In this document: one piece after another, positions 1-12,594 of the stretch
Layout: each line of letters begins with the position of its first letter
How positions within the stretch are numbered: the first letter of the stretch is position 1
Program-made: the position numbers and the translations under genes
The notes under the pieces: generated by a model
Databases searched by the model: none
Told to the model about the DNA's origin: nothing
Seen by the model: the letters and a program-made list of their open reading frames with translations, nothing else
Origin: Nymphaea colorata
Taxonomy: Eukaryota; Streptophyta; Magnoliopsida; Nymphaeales; Nymphaeaceae
Direction: 5' to 3'
Length of the DNA: 64,000 bases
NCBI RefSeq assembly: GCF_008831285.2
Contig: NC_045149.1
Location: 19,979,035-20,043,034, forward strand

Positions 1-65
1 ACAAGCGATTTCTGATAAGAACAAGGCATTTCAATTATCAAAAGCTTAATCCGCAGCAGATTTAC

Positions 66-156
66 CAAAACAGTGTAGCGATCAGGAATCAAGCGAATTT
101 GAAGAAGATGAAGCAAGAAAAGGAAGAAGAAGATGATCTTCTCCTAAGATCTCAAC

Positions 157-205
<49 letters not shown>

Positions 206-245
206 TGAGGTTGTGGAAGCTGCAAGGTTGCAAAGGGGAATGGTG
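66..245 (-). other. possible 5' untranslated exon of a minus-strand gene running off the left edge
   Basis: Read on the minus strand, this stretch looks like a plant 5' leader: pyrimidine-rich, with CTTCTTCTTCC-type runs and a (CT)n tract. It is followed by a plausible donor (TTTTG|GTAAATC, GT at positions 65-64). No start codon or protein can be identified because the sequence leaves the window after about 65 bases. The assignment is inference from composition only. It could equally be intergenic CT/GA-rich DNA. Confidence 0.25.
161..203. repeat. (GA)n microsatellite, about 43 bp
   Basis: An uninterrupted GA dinucleotide tract inside the possible leader described for 66-245. Read on the minus strand it is a (CT)n tract, as is common in plant 5' leaders. 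Confidence 0.9.
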
Positions 246-3200
246 ACCGGTTGAGACCACCCCATTTTTATCACCCATTGACTCGGGCACACAAGTCAGG
301 AAAAAAGACAATATTGCCCTTCCAAATTTTCTATGAAATTACCCAATAGTCCTCGTCTCGTCTTGCTGTCTCCTGTCCGAAACATGGGGTAGAATCAGTT
401 CAAAGGAAACTATAAAAATTCCAGGTCTGTTTGGTTACCCATGAAAATTGGTTTATTTTTCCAACATCTTTGTCCCTTTTTCTACATTTCTCTTTTTTCC
501 ATGGAATTGGCTTCTTGCTTTAGAGGCATTAGAGGTACAAAGTAGCTGGTAGGACTGATAGAATGTTGAAAGTGCATTTCAATCGATTCTTAATTCTTCT
601 AGGCCTTAACTTTTACTAGAAAAGTCTGACAACTTTGTGGTAAGAGGCTTTCTCATGTTTGGAAAGATGGGAAAATCTTTCACTCCTTTTCCTCCGGTCA
701 CTTTTTCCGATTCCTCATATTCCTTGGACATGCACCAAACTTTTACTGTCCCTCATGCTGTACGTATACGTAGGTGTGGCTCTCCATTTTTTCCGTTCCC
801 CTCATTCCTGAAGGTACGCCCAAAGTTTTACCATCCCAAGTACAAGCCTTTCACGTTCGCCGACAATTAACATGGAAATTCTATCCACTGTTTGTTTGTT
901 TTGCACTTCAAATGAGTAAAATTTTCCCATGTTGGGCTTACTAAAATTTTCACATATCTAGGATTAACAAGTAGAAATATGGAGGCAAACGCCCTTAATT
1001 AATTTAATGTCCTTCACACCTGCAATGAAAGTTAAACTCGACGACAAAGAGTTGCAATTCCCTCTTTGTCTAGCAAAAGCACAAAACTAGAAATTGTACG
1101 GGGAAATTGTAACCATGAAAATGAAAGTTTCTATCCTTGGATGTGGTCGACATGTGCAGACAATCAACATATATCTCACATATAGGTGACCTTATACCTA
1201 GCTGGCTATGTGAGACCATAGGGGACATGAAATAAGAAGACAATAGCAACTTAGGGGAGCGGTTAACATGGGTGAGAAGTCATGTGAAAGTGACACTAGA
1301 ACTCATGTTTTTGCGTATAGTTCTAGTTTGAAAAATCAAAACAACCGGAATTACGGCCATCTAGCTCACTAGCCGAACCTGGTTATATGCACAAGCTTCA
1401 GTTCAGTTCAGTCCATGCCAAGTACTCTTAAAAATGGGCCAGGCTAGCCAAACCTGGTTATATGCACAAGCTTCCGTTCATGCCAAGTACTCTTAAAAAT
1501 GAGTAAGGAGCCCCTTGTCTTTTTCTTAAAGGTTGTGCACCATGTACTTAACTAGCTCCCGTTGCCAGCCTAATTCATTTAGTAGGAAAGCCCCTCCTAC
1601 CCCCATCTAATGTCAAGGGGTAGTAGCGTACTGGGCGGTAATGTGGTTCGGCTCCTCTAAAGACTCAGATTTGGAGTGGTCATTGTCATGTCTCAATATG
1701 CTCTACCTCATGTCTCAATATGCTCTACCTTTGGACTGTAAAAAGTTCCAAAGTATGCTCTATGAAAACTTAGGAGGATGGGTTCCACCGAAAATGAAAA
1801 AAAAAAAAAAAGGAGGTTAGGGTGTTCTAGAAATTTTTATAAAGACATATTAACTTTTTCGATCTCTTTTCTATCCTTGTAAAAGAAGTTTCCTTTTTTG
1901 CTTAACTGAGGGTATTTTGGTCATTACATATCCATATGCACATGGGATGTACATGTTACCAATTTTGAGATGCTATTTAGTTTTTCCACTATTCCAACAG
2001 ATTGAATAGTGAATCTATCCATCGTTTGACAAAATTAAGAGGGCAACCTCACCGCTCTCTATCTCTACCAAGATGTTGTTAGATGACAAAATATTTAAAA
2101 TTCATTATTAAAAAACACGTTGTAATTACGTAAGCGCCAGTAAAAGTTTACTATAATGCGATCAGTTATAGTGTCTTTAACTGCAGTTTATGGTGAATTT
2201 AGCCACAGCTTTTAAATATTTAACCAGTCGTAACCGGCAAATTTTAATTCTTATATATATATATATATATATGTATTATATTCATAAAAGTATTGAACCT
2301 ACCTCCAATAGTTCCTTTGATTGGAACCTCATCGCTGTTTGTCTGTCCCCCTTTCGTCCCTGCAACCAAGTAGTCAAAGCTTGGGGTCCCCATGATAACT
2401 CTAAAGGAGAGGAATGAAAAACAAGCACAAAGTCTAGCGAGGCAAATGGTTGCAATCGATAAAAGCCAACGATTGCCAGCGGTGTTCCTGTCCTTTGAGT
2501 TCGATCAGTCGCCATGTAAACCAAGAAACACAATGGGATTCTGCCAGTACAGTGACACCTGAATTCCTGCATATCGAAGAACACCTTCTAAATGTTTGAT
2601 ATGCGAGACATGGGAAGTGTTTGTGGGAAGATTAATGGATTAGCGAGAGCGGGAAGTGCTTAGTGAGAGCAAGAGAAGATTTCTGGATTACAGATGGGAA
2701 GAAAACGTTGAAATCAGCAGTGGAAAAAGAGATTGGTGCATCGGAAGAATGCATTGAACTTAATGATACATCAATCTACGCCTATCCCAATCAAAGAAGG
2801 AGACAGATCGCACGAAAGGAGTTAACTTTCTTATAAACAAACAAACTCCATGTCAAATCTCGCCGGAGCTCCAAGCTGTCTTAAGGTCGAGTTGTGAGCA
2901 TCTGAAAGCAGGTGTAGGAAGGAGGGAAATGGTGTATTACCAACGTCAAAGTACTCCATTGGCAAGAAAAAGAAACACAGAGAAAAGGCAAAAGAGCCCA
3001 TGTCAAAATTTGATCGTGATGCTTTGGACATGAAGACCATAAAGGGCACATACTTTATACCAAAACAAGCCAACTTCTTGAAACTCACAAACAAATAAAA
3101 TGTTCCCTAGATATATAAATATCTCTCTCTCTCTCTCTCTCTCTAGAAGTAAAAAATATGAATAAAAATGAAAACGGTAACTGGAATATGACTTGAGGGG

Positions 3201-3960
3201 AAGTTTCCTACCAAAAAAACACCTATACAAAAAGCATGTTTGAATTGTCGGTTTCAAGAATCTACGTTCTAGATATTGTTCTGCCACACACTGCATAGAT
3301 GGCCATGCCATTTCATTGGGGGAGAGCACATGTGACTACTGAGATCTTCGCTACCCAATTTGTCACAGAGCTCAGAGAGAGAGAGAGGTCATGCTTTACT
3401 GCTACATCTGTGACACACAACTATCTGTAGTGAGATATCTTCTCTCCCTCCATAGTAAAATTCGAAAAATAATTCATGGGGAGCGCATTCGTGTGGTGAG
3501 AAATGTAGCAGGAAAGTGATAGACGGAAATTGGATGGATGGGGTTAACTGCATGGCAGTAAAAAAGAAAATGGCGTGAAGATCAATGCGAGGATGATCTG
3601 TCCATTTTGAACAAAAAAAAAATCACTAGCTAGATTGCCGTGTGATTTCTTCCAAACTTTACTTTTACCCCCAAGGTCTTCCTTTTCTCCTTCCCGTTCT
3701 TATGTTTTTTTAAGATAAATTCTCAATTTTTGATTTCTTTTGGGTACTTAAAAAAAAACGATTCTGGGGTTACTGCGTCGACCTTTTTAACTTTTTACCT
3801 TTCAACGATTACAGTATGGTTTGGAGTCTTTGGTTCCTCAATAAATTAGGTTCGTTTTCTATTATATTGTTTTGAACATTGAGATCATTTTCCCGATCTT
3901 CATGGCACTGTCAATTTGGTTCGATCTACATACAGTGATACACAAAACTTTAGCATAGAA
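246..3960. other. gene-free AT-rich stretch
   Basis: No open reading frame here resembles a known protein. Contents are a 75-bp imperfect tandem duplication at 1371-1503, a 22-24 bp doublet near 1686-1732, an A-run at about 1795-1811, a (TA)n tract at 2251-2273 and a (CT)n tract at 3122-3145. The rest is unremarkable AT-rich DNA. The right end is the distal promoter of the zinc-finger gene. Confidence 0.6.
1371..1503. repeat. two-copy imperfect tandem repeat, about 75 bp unit
   Basis: Copy 1 starts at 1371 (AGCCGAACCTGGTTATATGC) and copy 2 at 1446 (AGCCAAACCTGGTTATATGC). Both continue through CACAAGCTTC and end in CCAAGTACTCTTAAAAATG. Copy 1 carries extra GTTCA units between the shared blocks. 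A local duplication with no visible coding role. Confidence 0.85.
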
Positions 3961-3986
3961 CAGAGATGAACACACACACACACATT

Positions 3987-3987
<1 letters not shown>

Positions 3988-4033
<46 letters not shown>
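3988..4033. repeat. (AAT)n trinucleotide microsatellite upstream of the zinc-finger gene
   Basis: About 15 uninterrupted AAT/ATA units, preceded by a short (CA)n at 3971-3983. The tract ends about 175 bp upstream of the TATA box at 4209, so its length could affect promoter spacing (inference). Confidence 0.92.
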
Positions 4034-4035
<2 letters not shown>

Positions 4036-4208
4036 GAAGCATCAACCTCCATCTGCAAGAAATGTCAGTGGGGGTAATGAGAAGAAAGACATCAAAAATT
4101 TGGGTGACGGTGCCCCTGGAGTTTCCGGTTTTGTCTCATCTTTCTCTGCAAACTTTCTCTCCCTCTCTCTCTCTCTCGTCCTTTTTTTGTCAAAAAAAAA
4201 AAGAATTC

Positions 4209-4216
4209 TATATAAA
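4209..4216 (+). promoter_or_regulatory. TATA box and pyrimidine-rich leader of the RBE-like gene
   Basis: TATATAAA-type box in the context CTATATAAAACTC, followed by a CT-rich stretch (4229-4310) typical of plant 'Y patch' leaders. The ATG is at 4353, about 140 bp downstream, giving a leader of roughly 110 nt if transcription starts about 30 bp after the box. No other TATA-like sequence lies as suitably placed. Confidence 0.6.
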
Positions 4217-4352
4217 ACTCTAAACCTTATGCCCACTCTCTCTCTCCATTGATTTATTTTTTTCCTTCGCAAACCCTCCGGAGGCTCTCTCTCCCTCGCT
4301 CCCTCTTTCTTTCGGTTAATTTCCTTCTTTGGGGAAGCTTGCTGGTGCAATC

Positions 4353-5018
4353 ATGGCTGCCGACCTCAGTCTAAACAGAGCGGGACAACCCGAGCCACGG
4401 TCCGGTAACACGCAGTGGCTCTGGAACGTGCACAGGCCCGCAGACGACCTTGACGACTCATGGGAAGCTCGCGCCTTTGCAGAGGACGCGGGGAACATCC
4501 TGGGCGCGACGTGGCCACCTCGCTCCTACACTTGCACCTTCTGCCGGAGAGAATTCCGGTCGGCACAGGCCCTCGGCGGTCACATGAACGTCCACCGCCG
4601 GGACCGCGCGCGACTCCGCCAGCTTTCTCCGGCTTCCTCGCCCGTCGCTGTACCCGAGCCCGCTCCGCCTTCGCTCCTCTTCTCCCAACCGGAGCTCGCC
4701 ACCTCCGGACCCGGGGGTCTGTGCATGATGTATGCCTTTCCCGGCGCCGGCGGTCGGGCATCGCCGGCATTCTTCGGACCGGGAATAGCAGAATGCGCGG
4801 ACTCGCCGTCGCCACTTCTCCCAGTTTCTCACTACCCACCTGGCAACCCACCTCCCTCGTCGGTGCAATTCCCTCCGTCGTCCCTCCCCTTCCCCAACAG
4901 CCAAATCGGATTTTCCGACCTAGCTGCAATAATGGCGGACCGCACACCGAAGTACGGGAGCTCGGCCTTCAATATTGAAGAACTCGATCTTGAGCTCCGC
5001 CTTGGTCATAAACCGTAG
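4353..5018 (+). CDS. RBE: RABBIT EARS/SUPERMAN-like single C2H2 zinc-finger transcriptional repressor
   Basis: Intronless, 221 aa. It encodes a nuclear DNA-binding repressor of the SUPERMAN subfamily, whose members control floral organ boundaries and proliferation. One C2H2 finger lies at residues 61-81: C61, C64, the plant-specific QALGGH motif at 72-77, H77 and H81. It is flanked by WPPRSYTC and the basic run [10 protein letters not shown]. The C-terminus carries an EAR repression motif (LDLELRLG, residues 211-218) followed by HKP. The N-terminal block (WLWN, then DDSWEARAF and [13 protein letters not shown]) resembles RABBIT EARS more than SUPERMAN itself, from recalled family features. 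The middle is Pro/Ser-rich and low-complexity. The ATG at 4353 is chosen because the in-frame extension upstream begins only with TTG. The coding region is clearly more GC-rich than its surroundings. Long open frames on the opposite strand are by-products of that. The family is confident; the exact orthologue is not. Confidence 0.93.
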   Translation: MAADLSLNRAGQPEPRSGNTQWLWNVHRPADDLDDSWEARAFAEDAGNILGATWPPRSYTCTFCRREFRSAQALGGHMNVHRRDRARLRQLSPASSPVAVPEPAPPSLLFSQPELATSGPGGLCMMYAFPGAGGRASPAFFGPGIAECADSPSPLLPVSHYPPGNPPPSSVQFPPSSLPFPNSQIGFSDLAAIMADRTPKYGSSAFNIEELDLELRLGHKP

Positions 5019-5471
5019 CAGCAGTTCTTTTACTACTGCATTGGAAACCAGAATTCTTCTCTGTTTTTGCACTGACACTGTAACTCTAAATCGAGTTGTT
5101 ACAAATTCTGCCGCATCTGTATGATTCCAACCCATTCCGGCATGATTTCTGTGAATGCTTAGCAGATGACTGAAACCTGCTGCCGGAATCCGGCCAGTCA
5201 CAATCCTTAGGTTGGTACTCTAAATTTTGATTATATATATATTCGATTTTATGAACTTTCATAAAGTTGGTGATTGTTATCAGAGTGATTAGTGGGGTGG
5301 GGAGGGAATGGGACAGTTCACAGAGCGAGTAGTGAGAGTCCAAGGAGACAAATTAATGTCTGACGTTCCGTATAAAGTCACGGTGATTATTCTCTCAGTT
5401 GCTCTCTGGGGACCCCAATTGACCAAGCTGCCTCCCTTTCCATCTCAATGTCCACAGGAGAGAGAGAGACG

Positions 5472-5473
<2 letters not shown>

Positions 5474-5516
<43 letters not shown>

Positions 5517-5539
5517 GAGAGAGAGAGAGAGAGAGAGTC
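5474..5539. repeat. compound (AT)n-(GA)n microsatellite
   Basis: AT repeats at 5474-5512 directly followed by GA repeats at 5515-5539. Apparent 'IYIYIY' open frames on both strands are artefacts of this tract. Confidence 0.92.
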
Positions 5540-5827
5540 CTGCCAAGAAGTGGTCCTACAAAGAGCCTCATTGCTGTGCACAACAGCTGGGAGACAACTC
5601 TGAAAATACATGCATGAGAGGAATACCAATGTACTATCGACAGCAGCAACTTAATGATCAACATGACACAAGAGTTAGAGCCATATCTCGTCTAATTCTT
5701 GTCATCCAAATTTACAGCTCCCTTTACAAGCGGCACCAATGGAAGCTAAAAAATTTGGATCGGCGACATCGATATCCATGATCCAGGGGCAGACCGATGC
5801 CAGATCCATTAAGACAAAGAAACTGTG

Positions 5828-5829
<2 letters not shown>

Positions 5830-5881
<52 letters not shown>
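5830..5881. repeat. (TA)n microsatellite inside a palindrome
   Basis: About 26 TA units. The flanks GTGCAA (left, about 5825) and TTGCAC (right, about 5881) are reverse complements, so the whole block is one perfect palindrome that could extrude as a cruciform. Confidence 0.9.
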
Positions 5882-5883
<2 letters not shown>

Positions 5884-7875
5884 CACTCTTAGACAACGAT
5901 ACTTGTGAAGAAACCATGAGTGACCGCGAGATTCAGTGTTTGCGTATTACAGTGGTCCTGATGCACTCTGCATCACTTCAAATGGAAAGAAAAGGGTATT
6001 CTAGATTTGTATTTATTGTCTGCTGTATTTGAGCAGAAAGGGTTGTGAATGCTTCCATGGGCAGGTTACATTGCTACCCTGGATTCTAAATAGTCAACAG
6101 TTGCCTGGCAGATCTGAAAGGTGGGAATCTGAAAGCGAGTACTAAAGCTAGCGCATCCTAAACCTTCTGGTTCCTTCTTTTCTTGGTTGGTGGTAGATTT
6201 TCCCAGTTCTTTAGCTTAATCCCTGCGCTGCCATTCAATTTTTCCTGCAAAAATTACAGTTCCTCCATGATTCCATCTGTTTCCTTTTCTTGGTTGGTAG
6301 CTTGATAGACTGTTTTCCTAATTATTTGCATTTCATATTCTTTAACGACATACAGTTTCAGGGAAACCGGCCCGTTTTCCGCTTAGCTCCCGATTGGTGA
6401 TGCTTTACTGCGAGCATTCATTTGCTTATGTTACGGTCATAATTTTTCAAAACATTCGCTTTCCTTGTCTGCTTCGTGTATCTTATCCTTTTGATTTCGT
6501 GGTAACTAAATCCTAAACATGGCTTTCAGAAAACGCAGTTCTTGGAGTATCAGTCTTATGCCAATTTAGCTACTTTTCTCTCGTTAACTTGTCTAATACC
6601 AGAATCGCTGGACTCCGGACTCATCTGCATGATAGTACCTGTAGATGGCGGCAATCTAACTGGAATAGTGCATCTGGGTCGTCGTTATTAGCTTCATTTT
6701 CATTTATGTATTATCCTTCTTTTTCTGGATTTCGCTTTTCCATGAGCTAAATTAGGACATCTTCCATGAATGAAGCGCATGTGGAAGGATGGCTTGGTCT
6801 CGACGCATAAGTCTTCTCTTCCGGATGATTACACCATTCGTGAGGAAAGGAAAAGTGGAAAAGGAAAATTCTGAAGCTTTCTTCGGATTCGAGAAATGGA
6901 ATATTGCATGGTACTGTTTCGTTTTAGTTGTAACAGGCTTTTTGGAGCTTCCGATCATGCAGAGATGCCGAGATCAGACCTGCTTGGGATGATCGCATAT
7001 ACCTTCTACCGGATCCACTTAATCGGAATGGAGTCCGACATTGAGAATTGAAATTTAATTCGATTCGAATTTTGATGGAGAAAATGTGAAACCATATTCA
7101 AATACGACTTTTGAAACTGAAACCATGTATCTGAATCTGACCCTGCGTTTGGCAATATTGAAGTTAAGTTGGCGCAGAAGTTGATCAATCAGACATCAAA
7201 ACATGAACTTTTATTTCATCCAATTCACAAATGATTCAGAAACCGATTCTAGTCGTTTCAGTATCTGAATCTTTTTGAATTCGATCGACTACAACAATAT
7301 TGATAGTTAGCACAATGAACTCGAGAAGACAAGTTCATCACCTGGAGAGCCGAGAAAAAACAAACTAATTTCGTAGGCCACGGTGTTAGCTGTCGCCAGG
7401 AGGAAAAGGGCAGAATGGCTCGCTTGGTGACGAGGAGATTCCAGTGCTCGTACAAGTACGGCCGGACGACTCGCTTTCTTACTGACAGTCGTCGATGCCA
7501 ACGAAGATGCGAATGCTTTTCCCTCCCTCTTTCTCGTCGTTTACCTACGTTGTGTGGGAAATATATATAGTCGGGCGTTTGGCTATATGTTTTTGTCGTT
7601 CCCAAGGGAAAAGTTTTCCCAGGAACAAGCTTACCTTTTATATACATGCAGTGTGTGTGCTTGTCTCTTGCACAGTAAATCTTATATAACTACAATCTCT
7701 AGGGTATGTCTCCATAAGCATGACACATGAAAGCCTGGTTTGGCAATGAGAACAGAAATAAGTTGTCAAAAGCATACATCGATGTAGATTATTGTTTCCT
7801 CAATATACTCTAATTTTTTGGGGCATATAGTCTTTAAACAAATTTGTTAAATAGTTTGTTCTTGTTTTCGGTGCC

Positions 7876-8278
7876 AATAGAGATGTCAATATATTCTATT
7901 TTAATCGGCTATCTAACCAAACCCGTTTGAAAAAAATCAGATATAGAACAAAATTTAATGTCCAATTAAGAAATCAGATCAGATTCAGATTTAAGAATTA
8001 ACATCCAATTAGATTCAAATGCAGATTCAAATCGGATTTATTTGCAAATAAATATCCTATATTCAATGCTTTTACGTTTTGAAAATTAGCCAAATTCAGC
8101 TCAAAATCCAAATTGGATTAAGATATAAATGTAAAAATCGGATTCGAGTCAAATTTAAATTCGGATATAACTTTTCTTTGTTCGTATTTGAGTATGAATA
8201 TGTGAACATTCGAAAGGGTTGGTGGATACAATTAAGGATATACATGATTCAAATTCGATCAGTTGACATCCCTATCCT
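7876..8278. mobile_element. MITE-like element with TAGRGATGTCAA inverted termini
   Basis: The left end AATAGAGATGTCAAT (7876-7890) and right end GTTGACATCCCTATCC (8262-8277) are inverted repeats, TAG(A/G)GATGTCAA at the core. The roughly 400-bp interior is AT-rich and full of CAGATTCAGAT / AAATCGGAT-type words, with no coding capacity. The size and structure fit a non-autonomous DNA transposon. I could not define a clear target-site duplication, so the superfamily is open. Confidence 0.6.
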
Positions 8279-8909
8279 ACTGCTAAACAATCTAAAAGGG
8301 TGCTGCCTAGGGTTTTATTTCTTTTATTTTGTAAAGGTAGTCATAAATTATGTAAGTTTAAATTAGATTTTATGAGAAAATCCAATATCGACATCCAATT
8401 TTCTTTACCTCTTTTTTTCTCTTGAATGTAATAATTTTAGAACTTCACATTCATTTGTACAGTTGACACAAAGTTAAGGACAACCTAAGTATGTAGCTGA
8501 AAAGGCTTTTTGACACACAGTCTTCAGAAGGCCACATATGAAGATCGATATATTTTTATTTTTAGCTATATATGTAACAACAATTTTTTAAGGGTGGAAG
8601 TATACCAAATTCATAGCAGCAAATCAATTTAACATGTATCCAATGTGTACGTAAGATCTTGAACTGTTTTTCTAATTAGCTTAGATTGCATTCAACTTGA
8701 AATATTGTACACTGCAAACAAGTTTTAGTTAAAATGGATACGAAGGCGCAAATAACAATGCATAAATTATGTAAATTTTTTATTAAAGATTGAAATTCTG
8801 ACAGTCCCTTTCCGTAAGGCCTTGAAATTGAGAGACAGCTACATTTCTGTTGGCTAAATATGGTGAGAAAAGAAACATAACCCAAATAATAAAAGAAAAA
8901 AATTGACAT

Positions 8910-9290
8910 GTCTTTATTTGTCTAGGACTAGTCAGTTTCATGCTTTAATTTCCATGCAAAAGGATCGAGAAACACAAGGCCATGCAGACATAGACGTGGT
9001 AATGACGGCGATGTACAGAAAGATCAAGAGAAAATGATATTGGAAAAGGTAGAGTTTAGGTTCAGGTTTAACAGGACGAGAAAGAAGCGAAGTTTCACTC
9101 TCATTTTAAATGCAGGGTACGAAAAATATTGGAGTTCGCTGAGGGCCGGCCGTTGTCAGATCGTCTTCTACGCCACCACGGATAACTTATACTGCCATAA
9201 CCATCGACAGATCTCTACCAAAATCACTCGCCCTACAACCTTATCTACCTATTTCTCTCTCTCTTTCACTATATATATATATATACACAC
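8910..9290. repeat. dispersed repeat, copy A of a diverged pair (partner at 12595-12990)
   Basis: Shares blocks in the same order and orientation with 12595-12990: GTTTAGGTT, then GAAGTTTC(A/G)CTCTCA, then ATGCAG(A)GGTACGAAAA, then CTCG(C/T)CCTACAA. Spacing is similar and divergence is substantial. It has no convincing reading frame, since the open frames in the two copies do not match. It may be an old transposon or duplicated non-coding unit. Confidence 0.65.
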
Positions 9291-12087
9291 GCTCTCTCTC
9301 TCTCTTATGTTTGCCGGATGATTTTTTGCCAAAAGAAGTTTGGTCGAGTATGATAAGCCCTAAAAAACCATGGCCTAATAAAATCGTTGATAAATCACCT
9401 GTAGGGATGGATCTTAGACGATTTTTTTTTTTGTTTAAATGAATCCATTCGGCAACGTAAGGTAGCCCACAAATAAAAATTCATCACAAAAAGCACAACA
9501 ACAATTGTTGCTAAAAATAGCACGTATGAAACTTTAAATATAAAGTGTCACTAATGGTTTTAGGGTGGTTATTTCTAGATTTTTAAGTTTTAGCCATCCC
9601 ACAACTTCCCTTACATCATGAATTTCTCTGTCTTGGTTTGGACAAACAATCCTCTGACATCTCAAAGCACATTGGCCGATGTATGGTGCTCAATCACATA
9701 GGTCTAATGCATTGTATAGGGTGCTCATGATTGGATAGAAGGAGTGATAGTTAGAAGATTTCCTCCCTTTCTTTCTTTCTTACATCCTGGCCCTTGATCT
9801 TTGGCAGTCTTGAGAAAATCAAAGAAAAAAATGATACATGATATGATATTTTAGTTATATTATATTAATTAACAACCTTTTTTTATTGACTTTCTCTCAA
9901 CCGTTCATCTTTGTAATAATCAATGACCAAAGTGCTTTCTTAGCACGTTATTGTCATTGTTTTTTCTCAAACACTTATCTAAAAAAGATGAAGGACAGGG
10001 GAAAACAATGAGAAAAAAAAGTGTGTTAAATGGTTAGGTGACTGTGAAAAGCCATAGTAGCCGTTCAATCTTATTGTTTCTAAATACAAACTTTGTTCAT
10101 GTTTAATCGACTATTAAATTTTTTTCCAAATCCAAATCTGTATTTTTTTTCGAAGCTACTTGGTCAAATATCATATCCATAACTAACCCACTCACGCATC
10201 CGGTACATATGAATTTTGTGAAAAATCTAATTTTCTGACTCTTAAAGGCGGCTGTTTGGCCTCGAGAACTTTATTGTATGCAAATTTAGGTGAGTTAAAA
10301 CCAAATTCCATCTTTGATAAAATAATATTTTTAGGAGGGAGTGAATAACCAGACGCTAAGGTTTTTCACAATAAATAATGGCACCGTTTTGGATGTATCA
10401 CTCAAACACACAAATTAAATTTCAAAAACAGACTAGAAAATCAAGTTTTTAGCAAATGTGATCTTTCCTAAACGATATTCTTTTAAATTTCAAATACTGT
10501 TTAAAGTTTGGATAATATATGATGTGATTTTTTTTGTTTATTGCTTATTAAACACATTTAAGCAAGCCCTTGGGAAGAAAGATAAAAGAGAAAAAAAAAA
10601 GTGGACTGGAGATCAGAAAATACACGGAGCACGGTCTGGCAGTAGTGAACTCGCATGCAGAGCGTGTTTAAAGTTTTTTCTCTTTTAAGAAAAAAAATTC
10701 ACGCTTAGAAATTTAAGAGGGAGGGCAGACGTGGTAGCAAAAGTACTGGCAACTACTAAGTGGAACCGTCGCAGAAACCGTGGCAGGAAAAGGGACAGTG
10801 TGCCCTTTATTTGCAGTAAACCGTCGCAGAAGCCGTAGCAGGAAAAGGGCCAGCCTGCCCTTCATTTGCGGTAAAACGGGCGTCCCTTCACTCTCCAACG
10901 TCTCTTTTCTCCATATTGGACTACTCTCTCTCTCTCATTTTCTTCCACAGCACGCCATTTTCTAATAGTTTCTTGTGTGCTTTTAAAATATGACCATATA
11001 AATGGATGTGAAATGTTTAAACATTTTTTTATCTTAAAAAAATTATAAAAATACGTTGTTTAGTCAAGTTTTACAAGGGTATTAAAATCAATATTGGTCT
11101 TAGTTATTCGGTTTATAAAACTTAAGATGGACATTAGAATATCATTTTGAAAAATTGATTCACATACATAAGAAATCCTCTTGAAAGGAAGCTTCCAAGC
11201 ATGCTCTCTGTTTTTTCAAAGTAAAATGTAGCCTCATAGTTGGACGAAAAATATTCGAAATTATAAGAATCAAAACTCTTCTACGCTTCCAACCTATGTT
11301 CCATTTCTCAAATCTTTGGATCTCATACATCTAAATATTCCACATGTATTTTAGTGTTTATATTCGTGGAATAACCGTATAGAACTCTTTCTTTCTTCAC
11401 AATTTAGCCGAAGTTTTCAACGCACTATTGAGATCCCACTTCCCTAGCTTTGAAGTCCATAACTTTGTCCTCAAATGATGTTCATAGCCGGTTTTTATGA
11501 ACAATCAGGATCCAAGGCTCAAGGAAAAGGATAAAAGCTCAGACTGCTGGATTCTGAGTCTCTCCCTCTCGGTTTTGGAGCAAACGGAGTCAGCAAGCCC
11601 GCTATCTCAGAATCTGATAAATACAGTCAGAATATTAATGCAGGAAAGAAGAGACAGAAACAAGTGATTCCTTTCCCTTGCACGTGAAATCAATCGATCG
11701 ATCCCGTCCCTTTTCGGTTGTCAGATCCAGCACAACTGTGAGCTGGTCCACAACCCGATCCAGGGGGCAGAAAACAATGAGTTGTAAGAGATGATGCAGA
11801 AATGTGAGAATCAGCAAGCAAGCAATATTTGACTCTCATTTTCCGTTTTGCTGTCAGCTGTACACATCTCAACATGTTTAGATTTACAAGAGTAAGTTCT
11901 CAAAAATTTTCACAAGGTAATAAAGAGCACAAAATTTAAGTTAGCGCATATGGTTCTTTGTATTGAACGTTTAAATAATTTCATCCAACTGTACTTGGCG
12001 TTTATTCCTATTTTTGGATTTTCAATACAGAAGCATGCAATGATAAAAGAGATTCACTCAATCTAGAATGCTAGAATTATAGAAAAT

Positions 12088-12121
<34 letters not shown>

Positions 12122-12594
12122 ACACAAAAAATAAATGTTTCTTACCATCTGCATGTCTCTAGTCTACACACACATAGGAAAATTAAATATGGTCTCTGGT
12201 GTTTAGAGTTATCTAACTATTTAACTAAGGTCATCCGATTTCACATGATAAATGGTACATTAAAAGAAAAACAATAAAAAAGAGGTGATAAACATTTTTG
12301 TCATTTATTATTACTTCACACATTTTTCTCTTAATCATCTATAATGGGCAAGTCTGATGAGATATGTAGGTGATTTTAGACAGTCAAAATCATCATTTAG
12401 TACTTTGTATATATACTTATATTGGATTCTTCTACTTATGGGTGTCCCTCTTGTCAAGGTGCCTTCATTCATGGGCATTGCCCTGATGCATGATTGGGAC
12501 ATGTGGTATGGGCAGGCTGGAGGAATTCCATTATATATATATATATATATATATTAGTAGAAGCACAAAAGATGGCAAATGCTGAAAATTAAAC
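9291..12594. other. gene-free AT-rich spacer
   Basis: No recognisable gene. Contains a 55-bp tandem duplication at 10764-10873, a compound (CA)n(TA)n tract at about 12091-12120 and a (TA)n tract at about 12533-12554. Near 9940-10030 two stretches, one with TTTTTTCTCAAACACTT and one with AATGAGAAAAAAAAGTGTGTT, are imperfect inverted repeats of each other, suggesting a degraded fold-back element. Confidence 0.5.
10764..10873. repeat. 55-bp tandem dimer, each unit with a short hairpin
   Basis: Unit 1 is 10764-10818 and unit 2 is 10819-10873. Both begin AACCGTCGCAGAA and pass through GCAGGAAAAGGG to TTTGC(A/G)GTAA. Each unit holds a small inverted repeat. In unit 2 it is AAGGGC...GCCCTT with a 6-base loop, and in unit 1 it is AAGGGa...tGCCCTT, with lower case marking the weaker position. 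A partial third start (AACGGG) follows. The block is more GC-rich than its surroundings. Confidence 0.85.

Larger units (their letters stand above)
5019..8900. other. 3' flank of zinc-finger gene and gene-free spacer
   Basis: The first few hundred bases probably hold the zinc-finger 3' UTR. The rest contains long (TA)n tracts (5474-5512 and 5830-5881), a (GA)n tract (5515-5539) and an inverted-repeat element at 7876-8278. Short open frames at 6752-6992 and 7258-7647 resemble nothing known and show no domain pattern. I see no gene. Confidence 0.55.

Noticed and set aside
4366-4978. Open frames of 148-193 codons overlapping the zinc-finger gene in other frames
   Set aside because: By-products of GC-rich coding sequence with few stop codons. 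Only the 4353-5018 frame has the C2H2 and EAR motifs.
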